Origin: Planctomycetota bacterium
GTDB taxonomy: Bacteria > Planctomycetota > Planctomycetia > Planctomycetales > Planctomycetaceae
Direction of reading: 5' to 3'
Length of the DNA stretch: 64,000 nt
NCBI GenBank assembly: GCA_014584345.1
Contig: JACTNB010000011.1
Location: 45,252 to 109,251, forward strand
Positions 8,765 to 17,696 of this stretch are shown piece by piece. The notes beneath the pieces are model-generated. The model searched no databases. It had not been told where the DNA came from and was given only the letters and a program-made list of their open reading frames with translations. The number at the start of each line of letters is the position of its first letter. The first letter of the stretch is position 1. A program made the position numbers and the translations under genes.

Positions 8765-10222
8765 ATGCAAATCAAAGAGGCGCGCAAGTATCAGGCACGC
8801 ACGAAAATCATCGCCACGGTAGGGCCCGTGAATTCCTCGCGAGACCGCCTGATGGAACTGGCACGTGCCGGCGTGGATGTGTTTCGACTCAATTTCGCCC
8901 ATGGAACATACGAATTTCTGGGAGAGGTCGTCGCGACGATCCGCGACATCTCCGCGGAAATCGGGCAACCGATCGGTATTCTGGGCGACCTGGCAGGGCC
9001 GAAGATTCGCCTTGGCGAGTTGCCCGCCGAAGGTGTTGAATGCAGTGCCGGGCAGGAGTTTATTTTTACTCGCGATGCGCGCCCCTACGATGGAGTGCAC
9101 CTGCAATCCAGCTACGAACATCTGGTGGACGATCTGGAAGTCGGAAATACAGTTCTGCTGGCGGACGGGACCGTGGGCATGGAAGTGATCGAATGCCTGG
9201 ATGCGAATCGCACCCGTTGCCGCGTCAATCGTCCGGGGACGATTCGCTCGCGTCAGGGCATCAACTTGCCGGGCACGAAATTGCGAACGCCGTCGCTGAC
9301 GGAAAAAGACCGGGAGGATCTGCTGTGGGGTTTATCGCAGAAGTTGAATTTCTTCGGGCTGAGTTTTGTGCGGAGTGCCCAGGATATTTTGGAACTTCGC
9401 GAGTTGATGCAACAACACGCTCCCGAATACGCCCCTCAAATTGTGGCGAAGATTGAAAAAGTAGAAGCCGTGCAGGAACTCGAGGCGATTACGAAGGTGT
9501 GTGATTGCGTGATGGTAGCCCGGGGGGATCTGGGAGTGGAAACGGATATCGCCCTACTGCCGATTCTGCAGAAGCAGATCATCCGGCATTGCAACGAACG
9601 CCGCATTCCCGTGATCACCGCCACCCAGATGCTGGACAGCATGCAGGAACATCCATTTCCCACCCGCGCGGAAGCCAACGATGTAGCCAACGCGGTGCTG
9701 GACGGGACCGATGCCGTCATGCTTTCGGGAGAAACCGCGGTGGGCAAATTTCCCGTGCAGACTGTCGAAATGATGGAAAAAATCATTCGCAACACGGAGG
9801 ATGAAATCGGTCACCGCAGCGACGTGGACTGGAAAACGGAATCGAAGAACCGTGCGATGGTGGTAACCGAAGCAGTCACCTTGGGAGCCTGCACCGTTGC
9901 GGAAAGGCTGCACGCCGACTTGATGGTCGTCTGCACCCAGTCCGGTCGGACCGCGTTGGCCATTTCGCGCCAGCGCAGCAGTATCCCGCTGCTCGCATTG
10001 ACCGACAGCACGCATACCGCGGGCAAGATGTGTGTCTATTGGGGCGTCATCCCCTGCCGGACCAGCATCGTCAAGCAGGATGCCCACTCGATATTGGAAT
10101 TCGCGTTGAAGTGGGGCAAGGACCGGGGCATACTCAAATCCGGCAGCCGAGTGGTGCTGATTTCGGATACGGAATGGGGAGCAGAGGGACACGATTTGAT
10201 GGTCGTCCACGTCGTCCGCTGA
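8765..10222 (+). CDS. pyk: Pyruvate kinase
   Basis: This glycolytic enzyme converts phosphoenolpyruvate and ADP to pyruvate and ATP. The 485-residue protein has the N-terminal TKIIATVGPVNSSRDRL segment, the substrate-binding GDLAGPKIRLGEL strand, the metal-binding MVARGDLGVE motif and the C-terminal allosteric domain ending at HVVR. The ATG at 8765 starts the conserved domain. Length and motifs match a standard bacterial enzyme. Confidence 0.93.
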   Translation: MQIKEARKYQARTKIIATVGPVNSSRDRLMELARAGVDVFRLNFAHGTYEFLGEVVATIRDISAEIGQPIGILGDLAGPKIRLGELPAEGVECSAGQEFIFTRDARPYDGVHLQSSYEHLVDDLEVGNTVLLADGTVGMEVIECLDANRTRCRVNRPGTIRSRQGINLPGTKLRTPSLTEKDREDLLWGLSQKLNFFGLSFVRSAQDILELRELMQQHAPEYAPQIVAKIEKVEAVQELEAITKVCDCVMVARGDLGVETDIALLPILQKQIIRHCNERRIPVITATQMLDSMQEHPFPTRAEANDVANAVLDGTDAVMLSGETAVGKFPVQTVEMMEKIIRNTEDEIGHRSDVDWKTESKNRAMVVTEAVTLGACTVAERLHADLMVVCTQSGRTALAISRQRSSIPLLALTDSTHTAGKMCVYWGVIPCRTSIVKQDAHSILEFALKWGKDRGILKSGSRVVLISDTEWGAEGHDLMVVHVVR

Positions 10223-10322
10223 AAGTCCACGAGGCGGAGTGCCAGGCTTGCATCGCGAAGCCAGGAATTCTCGCCATGCCACGGGGGCGCTGGCTTCCTC
10301 TGCACAGGTTTTTGACCTCCCG

Positions 10323-11393
10323 TTACCGCGCCGGTTTCGGAGGATCGACCGCCAGGTCGGCTTCGGGAATCAGCTCGATTTCCACGTCGGCTTTCTTGAG
10401 ATATCTATCGAAAAAGGTTCGCGTCAATTGCTGGACTGCCGGCTTGCCGAAGGCGGGGCCGCCGTGGCCCGAGCCTGGCAGTGTCTGTAGCCAGACATCC
10501 ACCCGTTTCGCCTTGAGTGCGGCGGCCAGTTCCGCACTTTGCGCGTAGGGAACCAGTGCATCGTGCGTTCCGTGAAATATCAGCATCGGGGGAGATTCCT
10601 CGCTGACGTAATACACTGGACTGACGGCGGCAGTCTTCGAAGAGTCCGCATCGAGGGCAGCTCCGATGAGCAACGAGTACGGATCGCTCGGCGAGTTGAA
10701 CTTGAAGATATTTCGGATATTGCCGTCGTCGGCTGCCTGTTGCATGACTGTCGCAAAATTCGACGGGCCAAAAATATCGCAGACGCACTGCACGCGGTCG
10801 GTCTGCTGCTCGTTTCCACCAATTGCCGGAAACGCCTGCTTCCCGCCGGACGTGCCTACCAGGGCCGACAAGTGTCCCCCCGCGGAAGCACCGATGACCC
10901 CCACATGGTCCGGATCGATCTGGTATGTGTCGCAGTGGGCACGCAACCAACGGATCGCTGCCTGGCAGTCCTGGATCTGGGCAGGAAACAGAGCCTGTTG
11001 ACTGAAGCGGTATTCCACACTGGCAACCGCATACCCGTGCCCCACCAGAGGCACCACCGGACACGGAAACTTGTTGCCGCCGCGCCAACCACCCCCATGA
11101 ATATGCACGATCAGCGGGAGCGGCGCCTTGGGAGGCGTTTCGGGCAAGTAGAGATCGAGTCGCTGTGCGTCATCCCCGGCCACAATGTAGGGGATGTCTT
11201 GCTCCATACGCACGCCGGGAGGCAGTTTCACCTGTCGTTGCGGAGCCGTGCTCTTCGTTGCGGGCTTATTGCCTGGCTGGTCGTCCGCCACGGATAAAGT
11301 CGCGAACCACAGGGTACCACAGCAGATCATCGCCGCCAGTATTTGTTTGGTGAACACGCCTGGGCTGAGCACAAGAGAGAAGCACGATTTCAT
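10323..11393 (-). CDS. Secreted alpha/beta-hydrolase (BD-FAE/esterase-lipase type)
   Basis: The 356-residue protein has a signal peptide (hydrophobic stretch ICCGTLWFATLSVADD) and an alpha/beta-hydrolase domain with the HGGGWRGG oxyanion motif, the nucleophile elbow GASAGG and a C-terminal GHGG histidine. An aspartate in HGTHDALVPYAQS is the third likely triad member. It resembles BD-FAE or carbohydrate-ester hydrolases of planctomycetes. It is exported, perhaps to remove acyl groups from polysaccharides; the exact ester is unknown. I chose the ATG at 11393 for the signal peptide. Confidence 0.8.
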   Translation of the reverse strand: MKSCFSLVLSPGVFTKQILAAMICCGTLWFATLSVADDQPGNKPATKSTAPQRQVKLPPGVRMEQDIPYIVAGDDAQRLDLYLPETPPKAPLPLIVHIHGGGWRGGNKFPCPVVPLVGHGYAVASVEYRFSQQALFPAQIQDCQAAIRWLRAHCDTYQIDPDHVGVIGASAGGHLSALVGTSGGKQAFPAIGGNEQQTDRVQCVCDIFGPSNFATVMQQAADDGNIRNIFKFNSPSDPYSLLIGAALDADSSKTAAVSPVYYVSEESPPMLIFHGTHDALVPYAQSAELAAALKAKRVDVWLQTLPGSGHGGPAFGKPAVQQLTRTFFDRYLKKADVEIELIPEADLAVDPPKPAR

Positions 11394-11709
11394 GTTGATA
11401 TTCCACTCCTGGGTGTGTGAAGATAACCATGGCATCCCCCTGGGTGCACACGACACAATTCTACGCAAGCGACAGCGATTCCGCACTTCGATAGGCTCTG
11501 ATCGGTCCCGTGACACACGAATTTTCCGCTCCGCGAAAACTTGCCGCGCCCCGACGGTCAGAATCTTGAGGATTTCCTGGAGGTTGAGGGAAATTCCATC
11601 CGATATAATCAGAATAAACCCTACATTCGTGCTGACCGGACCACCGGAGGCAAACGGAGGCGCTTATGCCAGCCGTATACCGGAGTTTTTCAGGTGGAAA
11701 GGTCACCCC

Positions 11710-13188
11710 ATGATTGATCTTGTACGACGGAATGTCGCGCATTTTCTAATTTTCACGGCAATCTGGGTTGTGTCGGGCAATGGCGGGGTTGCTTGTGGGG
11801 AGGAACTTCCCCCTCTGTTCACGGAAACACCTGCTGGCAAAGCGCTGTTCGAGCCCCCTCCGCTGCCAAACGGCTCGCGCAAGTCCGAATCTCAATTCCA
11901 GGCCGAGTTGGAGATGCTGTGGGAGCGCGTAAAAACGCTGGAAGCGGCCGAACAGGAACGATCCGCTGCCGCAAGAAGGCAAGCCGAGGAAGAACTTGAG
12001 AAACAGGCCCGGGGTCTGGAATGGACCGATGTCTCGAATGAAAAGTGGACGGTCAGGCTAGGCGGACACGTCCAAATGGACTACGTGAACTGGGCGAAGG
12101 CCAGCGATTCCATACCCGATACGAAGGACTACTTCGAATTTCGTCGGCTGCGGCTAGTGGCGGATGGAGTTGGATATGGCGTTTACGATTTCCGCCTGCA
12201 AATCACTTTGGAGCCCGAGACGGTGGGAGCGAGCCCCGCAGGGACGATCACGTCCCCCGACGTCAAGGACGCCTACTTCACGATCAACGAGGTTCCCTTT
12301 CTGGGGAGGGTCCGGATTGGAAACTTCTTTGTCCCATTCAGTCTGGAACAGGTGACCAACGACACGAACAACATTTTCATGGAACGCTCGATTCCGTCCC
12401 AAGGCATCTTTGCGGCAGATCGCGAGGTCGGCATCGCCCTCTACAACTGCACTGAAGACAAGAGAATCACCTGGGCTTCGGGGATCTTCTTCGACAGCAT
12501 CAGCGAAGGACTGAAGGAGCGGGTCGATGACAATCAGGGCTATCGCATCAGCGGTCGCGTGACCTGGTTGCCATACTACGACGAACCCTCCCACGGGCGC
12601 TATCTGATACACACGGGTGCAGGCATCCTCTTTACGGACGATCAGGATAACCGCGTCCGATTCCGTGCGCGTCCTCAGATTCACGAGGGGCCGCGGCTGA
12701 TCGATAGCGGTGCTCTTGCAGCGGACACCTACACCACCGGGAACCTTGAAGGGGCGATCGTGTGGGGGCCGTTTTCCGTTCAGAGCGAAGCTTTCCTGGC
12801 CAACGTCGACATGAACGCCGCCACAAACGAGACTGTGTACGGGGGGTATGTCTACGCCAGCTACTTTCTGACCGGCGAAAATCGGATCTATCAGCGGTTT
12901 GGCCAGCACGGTGCACAATTCGGGCGGAATGTCCCCTTTACCAATGTTTTCGCAACACCCGCCGGTTGTGGCTGGGGCGCCTGGGAGTTGAAGACGCGCT
13001 ATTCGCACCTGAATTTGAACAATGTGAATGCCGGCGAGTACAACGACCTTACCGCGGGATTCAACTGGTATTGGACCGACCGGGTCCGCATGATGTTCGA
13101 CTGGATTCATCCACTAACGACTTCTGGCACGACCTATGGGAGCACGAAGTCCGGTATCCTGGCCATGCGATTCGATTTCAATTGGTAA
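11710..13188 (+). CDS. Outer-membrane porin, OprP/OprO type
   Basis: The 492-residue protein has a signal peptide (about residues 1–27), a periplasmic coiled coil rich in E, A and K (about 65–105) and a C-terminal beta-barrel of the phosphate-selective porin O/P family. The barrel contains the typical RLRLVADGVGYGVYDFRLQ, GRVRIGNFFVPFSLE and FMERSIPSQG segments and ends in an aromatic residue (FDFNW), as outer-membrane barrels do. The coiled coil before the barrel is usual for planctomycete homologues. The transported substrate is not predictable. Confidence 0.85.
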   Translation: MIDLVRRNVAHFLIFTAIWVVSGNGGVACGEELPPLFTETPAGKALFEPPPLPNGSRKSESQFQAELEMLWERVKTLEAAEQERSAAARRQAEEELEKQARGLEWTDVSNEKWTVRLGGHVQMDYVNWAKASDSIPDTKDYFEFRRLRLVADGVGYGVYDFRLQITLEPETVGASPAGTITSPDVKDAYFTINEVPFLGRVRIGNFFVPFSLEQVTNDTNNIFMERSIPSQGIFAADREVGIALYNCTEDKRITWASGIFFDSISEGLKERVDDNQGYRISGRVTWLPYYDEPSHGRYLIHTGAGILFTDDQDNRVRFRARPQIHEGPRLIDSGALAADTYTTGNLEGAIVWGPFSVQSEAFLANVDMNAATNETVYGGYVYASYFLTGENRIYQRFGQHGAQFGRNVPFTNVFATPAGCGWGAWELKTRYSHLNLNNVNAGEYNDLTAGFNWYWTDRVRMMFDWIHPLTTSGTTYGSTKSGILAMRFDFNW

Positions 13189-13252
13189 CCGAACACCACG
13201 CGCGACACCGCCGCGATCCGATACGAACCTGACGGCTATCGAGGATGATGCC

Positions 13253-13711
13253 ATGCTGACAGACACGATGCAAATTCGCAGGGTATGCCAGTTGACCCTG
13301 GGGCTTATGTTGCTTGCTTCCCCTGTTGCCGCGGAAGATAGCCGATGCAAACACTGCGGCTGCCAATCGTCGACGAAAGTCTGCAGGCTCATCCAGGAAG
13401 AACAGTCGATCACGGTCACGTGCTGGGGGTTTCAGGAGGAATACTTCTGTCTCCCTGGCCCCAGTTCGCCCGGTTGTCGCCATGCCGAACCTGCTTGCCA
13501 GGAATGCGACCCGGCTGGTAAAACATGCTTCGTGCCCAGGCGATTTACCTGGTGGGACTGGTCTCCCGGCGAGTGTGGCAATCCCCACGTGAAGCGGAAG
13601 CTCATGAAGCGTACCGTCACAAAAACAGTTCCCAGCTACAAGTGGGTGGTGGAAGATCTCTGCGACTCGTGTCGGGCGAATGTCGGCCCGGTCACGGAAT
13701 CGCCTAAGTAG
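13253..13711 (+). CDS. Small secreted cysteine-rich protein
   Basis: The 152-residue protein has a signal peptide cleaved near SPVAAEDS. The mature part is very rich in cysteine (CKHCGCQ, CLPGPSSPGC, CQECDPAGKTC, CDSC; about 15 Cys) and basic near the C-terminus. It lies 64 bp downstream of the porin gene, so the two may be co-transcribed. No family is recognised. The spaced cysteine pairs suggest disulphide knots or metal sites in the periplasm or cell surface. Confidence 0.7.
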   Translation: MLTDTMQIRRVCQLTLGLMLLASPVAAEDSRCKHCGCQSSTKVCRLIQEEQSITVTCWGFQEEYFCLPGPSSPGCRHAEPACQECDPAGKTCFVPRRFTWWDWSPGECGNPHVKRKLMKRTVTKTVPSYKWVVEDLCDSCRANVGPVTESPK

Positions 13712-13839
13712 TTCCCATGTCTCGCCACATCCCCGGAACGGGACCGCCGAATTCGACGGCACGAGCCGCGACGGTGCGAGGCTGTGTGTGTTTTTTAATT
13801 GCGGAAGAAACTTGCAACTCTATGTTATTGGTTCGGTTG

Positions 13840-13990
13840 CAGGGTGAACACCGCATACATGGTTCGCACAGCGTACCCTACGATCTACGTGCCGGGAGAG
13901 TACCTTACAAGATGTTGCAACCGACTGGCCCGCTTCTTGACGGGCGCGGCTAGTTTTCTGGGCATTATCGAGGCAAAATTTTCCGCATTG
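13840..13990. repeat. Dispersed repeat RA, copy 2 (one arm)
   Basis: It contains one RA arm (GGCCCGCTTCTTGACGGGCG then CGGCTAG, about 13,928–13,953), preceded by the CGCACAGCGTACCCTACGA fragment shared with the 1.37 kb region. The second arm is missing. Confidence 0.6.
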
Positions 13991-14110
13991 GTAAGTGTGT
14001 GAGAAATCCGGGCTACTTATTGCCCCCCGATTGCGAGAAGCCCGAACGGAACTGGCGGAGGCGAGGGCAACTGAGTTCCCAAGTCCGACGCTGAATCCAC
14101 TGGAGCGGAT

Positions 14111-16006
14111 TCAACGCGATGGCGGCGGTGGATCGTTCAATGGAGTGGCGTCGCGGTCCTGGCGGGGCAACGGTTGCATCGTCACGCGGGCGGTTGCGGT
14201 CCAGTTCCGCCAGCGCGCCTGTAATGTTCCCGATACCGCCTCGGAAAGCTCCGCCGGGGCAGCCAGGATACCGGTTGTTTCGTCGAGAACTCCCGGTCCG
14301 TCCCAACTCCAGGAGACTTCTTCGGCCGACATGGCCCGTAAAAATGTCCCCCGATCGCTGTATTGTTGCACTTGCCAGGGAAGCTGGAATCCTGCTGAGA
14401 GTTCCTGTCGCGATGGTATCAGGCAGATCGTGCCCGGCGTTCCTTCCGCCTCCTCTCCCGCCTGATCCGAGAGCGACGGAATCAGGTCGGAAACCGCGGA
14501 ATTCGTATCGATCGGCCCCAGGCAGACCAGCTGCGTCTCCGTACGCACATACACCCGCTGCTTGGAAAGCACCGGTCCGCAAACCAGTCCTTCGTTCCAG
14601 AGTTCGGCATGAATGGCCCGGACCGCGGCGGGCGTGCCCAGTTGGGTTTCCGCTGTCCCCGCGGGACTCGACGGAGTGAGAAAGACTTCCCAATATCCGC
14701 TGGCCGAGACCACCAGCAGTTGCCGGTCGACCCAGTTCATATGATGCCTGCTGGCGGAGTGCATTTCGAGGCGTTTCCATTCCCGATCCTGTCCTGCCGT
14801 CGCCCACAGCAACTCCTTTTCCGCGGTGGCTGCATAGATCTGATCCCCCTGCAGCAAGCAGGTGACGTGCCGACTAGCGGGAATGGACCATCGCATTGAC
14901 GGATGCACGCTGGGCAACTCGCCTCCGGCCGTGTCGACTGTCGGCATGGGCAGTTCCCGATCGAGATCGATCACGACCGTTTCCCAGTCGCGGGGACTCT
15001 GTTCTTCCTGGTCGAGAGTTGCCGCATCTGGTCCTGGCTCCACTCCGGTGGATAACACCGCCAGCCGATGCCGATCAAACAGCAACTCACTGGCATAGGC
15101 CTGCTCGTGAAACAGGGGCATGTAGGCTACCGGCTTGCCCGTGCGGATCTGGTGAAATTCGATCCGCCCCGCCTGAATCTGACTGACGACCAGAACTTGC
15201 CCCCGCGCCACGCACGGGACGGGCGCCGGCAGTTGCCCCCCGAGCCCGGCTTCCGAGACCGTCCGAATCCAACAGACCTGCCCATTGCGGCGATCCAGGG
15301 CAACCAGGCACGCGGTCCCCTGGTTCTCCCCTGTCCGCCAACTTGCGGCGCAGATCAGCAGATGTTCGAACACCAGAGGCGTGCCCATATAATCCGGGGC
15401 CGCTTCCAGTTCCAGGATGCGCGGCAGGGAGACCCGCCACAACACACTTCCCAGATCACTATCGAGCGAAAGCACTTCCCCGCTCGCCAGCAGGCAAAAC
15501 AACTGCCTCCAGGTGGCATCTCCCACCAGCAAGGGCACGGGAGTTGAGGCACTTGCCGGGGGCAATAGATGCCGAAACTTGGCCTCGGGGTCGCGCTCGG
15601 AAATGTACCAGCAATCGATAAATCGTCGCGGCTCCTGTTCGCCAGGTTCCATACGCGGTGAACTCTCTTCGGCTGCCTGTTCGCCGGCTTCCTCGTGGAT
15701 CAGATACAACTTGTCGTTAAACACGAGTGGCGAGGAATTGCCTTTCAATCCTTCGATCCGCCACAGTTCGGGCCGGTTGCTATCCTCCGCCGCAAGCACC
15801 TCAACGGCCTGGGTGCCCGCCTCTCCCTTCCGCACGGCTTCGGATGCGTTCCCCCAATCTAGTGAAATCCGCCTTTCGCGCGACAGGCGATTGTGTTCGG
15901 GACCATCGAAACGCGGCCAGGTCAGCGGTTCGCCCGCGCCGCTCCATGCCGCGACATGGCTTAGGAGCAGACTCACGACGAGCAGGCATGCTACGCGAGG
16001 AAACAT
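14111..16006 (-). CDS. Secreted PQQ-like beta-propeller protein
   Basis: The 631-residue protein has a signal peptide (MFPRVACLLVVSLLLSHVAAW) and repeated propeller blades typical of the PQQ_2/BamB-like group, such as LDSDLGSVLWRVSL, LVALDRRNGQVCWIRTV and QIRTGKPVAYMP. A short unmatched C-terminal domain follows. Planctomycetes carry many such proteins, usually with unknown ligands. The family is inferred from the repeat pattern alone. The start at 16006 is set by the signal peptide. Confidence 0.6.
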   Translation of the reverse strand: MFPRVACLLVVSLLLSHVAAWSGAGEPLTWPRFDGPEHNRLSRERRISLDWGNASEAVRKGEAGTQAVEVLAAEDSNRPELWRIEGLKGNSSPLVFNDKLYLIHEEAGEQAAEESSPRMEPGEQEPRRFIDCWYISERDPEAKFRHLLPPASASTPVPLLVGDATWRQLFCLLASGEVLSLDSDLGSVLWRVSLPRILELEAAPDYMGTPLVFEHLLICAASWRTGENQGTACLVALDRRNGQVCWIRTVSEAGLGGQLPAPVPCVARGQVLVVSQIQAGRIEFHQIRTGKPVAYMPLFHEQAYASELLFDRHRLAVLSTGVEPGPDAATLDQEEQSPRDWETVVIDLDRELPMPTVDTAGGELPSVHPSMRWSIPASRHVTCLLQGDQIYAATAEKELLWATAGQDREWKRLEMHSASRHHMNWVDRQLLVVSASGYWEVFLTPSSPAGTAETQLGTPAAVRAIHAELWNEGLVCGPVLSKQRVYVRTETQLVCLGPIDTNSAVSDLIPSLSDQAGEEAEGTPGTICLIPSRQELSAGFQLPWQVQQYSDRGTFLRAMSAEEVSWSWDGPGVLDETTGILAAPAELSEAVSGTLQARWRNWTATARVTMQPLPRQDRDATPLNDPPPPSR

Positions 16007-16146
16007 CGGGGACAATTCTCCTGCCTGGGGAAGGAACACAGCGGGCGCGGTGCAATCCGGCTGCCGTCTCATGCATGGTATTCCATTTTGGCGAGCGGTA
16101 ACAGCCACTGGTTGTCAGGACCAGCGCGCACCAGGCATCGGAAGTA

Positions 16147-16188
16147 AAAAACAACAGGCCCTGCATGAAACGTGCAAGGCCTGCCGGG
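16147..16188 (-). terminator. Rho-independent terminator after the DUF1501 gene
   Basis: On the minus strand CAGGCCTTGCA pairs with TGCAGGGCCTG around a short loop, followed by TTGTTTTTT. It lies 80–120 bp after the DUF1501 stop codon, so it probably ends the DUF1549/1553–DUF1501 unit. Confidence 0.8.
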
Positions 16189-16266
16189 TTTCTTTCGTTG
16201 CCTGATCCATTCGCGGAGACCCGCGGGCGGAAGCGGGCAGATCGCAACCTGCCCCTCCCTCCAGGA

Positions 16267-17559
16267 TCAGCTCAACAGTTTATTGATTGGCGCGCCATCC
16301 GCGGCGACACGGAAGGGGCGTCCGCTGGGGGAAATGATTTCCTGGGTAAGGTCCATGCCCATCGCAGTAGCGATGGTGGCATTGAAATCCTCGACACCCA
16401 CGGGGTCATCCGCGGTATATTTGCCTTCGGCGTCCGAAGAGCCGACGAACTGCCCCATTTTGATCCCGGCACCCGCCAACACGCTGGAGAAGGCCGCCGG
16501 ATGGTGGTCGCGTCCCGCGTTCTGGTTGATCCGGGGGGTGCGACCAAACTCGGTCGTCAGCACCACCATGGTTTCCTTCAACAGGCCGCGTTGATCCAGG
16601 TCCTTCAGCAGGGCCGTCATGGCTTGGTCCATAATGGCAATGCGATCGGGCAGGCTGTCGTAGATGTTGGTGTGCATGTCCCACCCGCCGAAGGTCACTT
16701 CGACAAAGCGGACATTTTTTTCCACCAGACGCCGTGCCAGCAGGCAGCCCTGGCCGAACCGGTCCATCCCATATTCCTCGCGAACACTCTTCTCTTCCTC
16801 GTTCAAGTCGAAGGCCCGCAACTCGTCGCTTGCCAGCAGCGTGGAGGCCTGCTGATAAAACTCGTTGTAGGCCTGCACCTTGGTTTGCTTGTATTGGGAT
16901 TGAAACGAGCGGTCGAACTTGTTGATCAAATCCATCCGGCGGCCAAAGGACGCCTCCGTGAGATACTCCGGGCCCTTCGTGTTTTCCAGTCCACGCAACG
17001 GATCCCCCACCGGGAGCGGACTGGTGGCCGGGTCCAGATACCCATTGCCGGGATGACGCGCCTCGCCGGCAATCACCACGTTGTCAGGCAGCATCTTGTT
17101 CCGCCGACCCAGCAGATGCGTTGCCATCGAACCCATGTGTGGGTGCTGGATGGTCCCAATCTGCTTGTAACTGGTCCGCATCAGGTAGCGGCCCCCTTCG
17201 TGGTCGCCAGTTTCCGTATACATCGACCGAACCACCGCCAGTTTATCGGCCTGTGTCGCCAGCCCCGGCAGCCAGTTGCTCAACTGCATCCCGGGGACGC
17301 TTGTGCTAATCGCGGTGGTGTCCCCCTGCACTTCCCGGCTGGCATTCGGCTTCAGGTCGAAGGTGTCCAGGTGTGTCATGCCCCCCGACATGAACAGGTA
17401 AATCACATTTTTCGCCTTGCCCGCCTTTCCCGTGGGAGCCGCTTCCGCCATTTGCCCCAGCAGGGGAACCAGGGAAACCCCCAGACAACTCTTGGCGGCG
17501 TATTCCATGAATTGTCGCCGACTCGGTGCTTCGGCTTTTCGCAACAGTTCTTTCATCAT
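16267..17559 (-). CDS. DUF1501 family protein
   Basis: The 430-residue protein resembles the planctomycete DUF1501 family, related to sulfatase/alkaline-phosphatase-like folds. Near the N-terminus RRQFMEYAAKSCLGVSLVPL looks like a Tat-type leader. Conserved stretches include NVIYLFMSGGMTHLDTFD, VVLTTEFGRTPRINQ and GRDHHP. It is the second gene of a two-gene unit with the upstream DUF1549/DUF1553 gene, 137 bp away. This pairing is conserved across Planctomycetes but the biochemical role is not established. Confidence 0.9.
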   Translation of the reverse strand: MMKELLRKAEAPSRRQFMEYAAKSCLGVSLVPLLGQMAEAAPTGKAGKAKNVIYLFMSGGMTHLDTFDLKPNASREVQGDTTAISTSVPGMQLSNWLPGLATQADKLAVVRSMYTETGDHEGGRYLMRTSYKQIGTIQHPHMGSMATHLLGRRNKMLPDNVVIAGEARHPGNGYLDPATSPLPVGDPLRGLENTKGPEYLTEASFGRRMDLINKFDRSFQSQYKQTKVQAYNEFYQQASTLLASDELRAFDLNEEEKSVREEYGMDRFGQGCLLARRLVEKNVRFVEVTFGGWDMHTNIYDSLPDRIAIMDQAMTALLKDLDQRGLLKETMVVLTTEFGRTPRINQNAGRDHHPAAFSSVLAGAGIKMGQFVGSSDAEGKYTADDPVGVEDFNATIATAMGMDLTQEIISPSGRPFRVAADGAPINKLLS

Positions 17560-17696
17560 CGACTTATTCCTCGCGAGTGATTGTAGTATGTCTTAACCGC
17601 CCCCTGCCCACCACGCTGCAATCAACGTGGCGGACAGTAACTCGGCAGTAGTGGAACAGGGTAATTGAACAGGGTTCTCGATCAGCCAGACAGGGA

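Noticed and set aside
13840..13990. Possible tRNA or small RNA at the RA copy 2
   Set aside because: Only a partial repeat arm; no cloverleaf or terminator.
16165..17580. Long plus-strand frame opposite the DUF1501 gene
   Set aside because: It is an antisense shadow of a well-supported gene; its translation has no recognisable domain.
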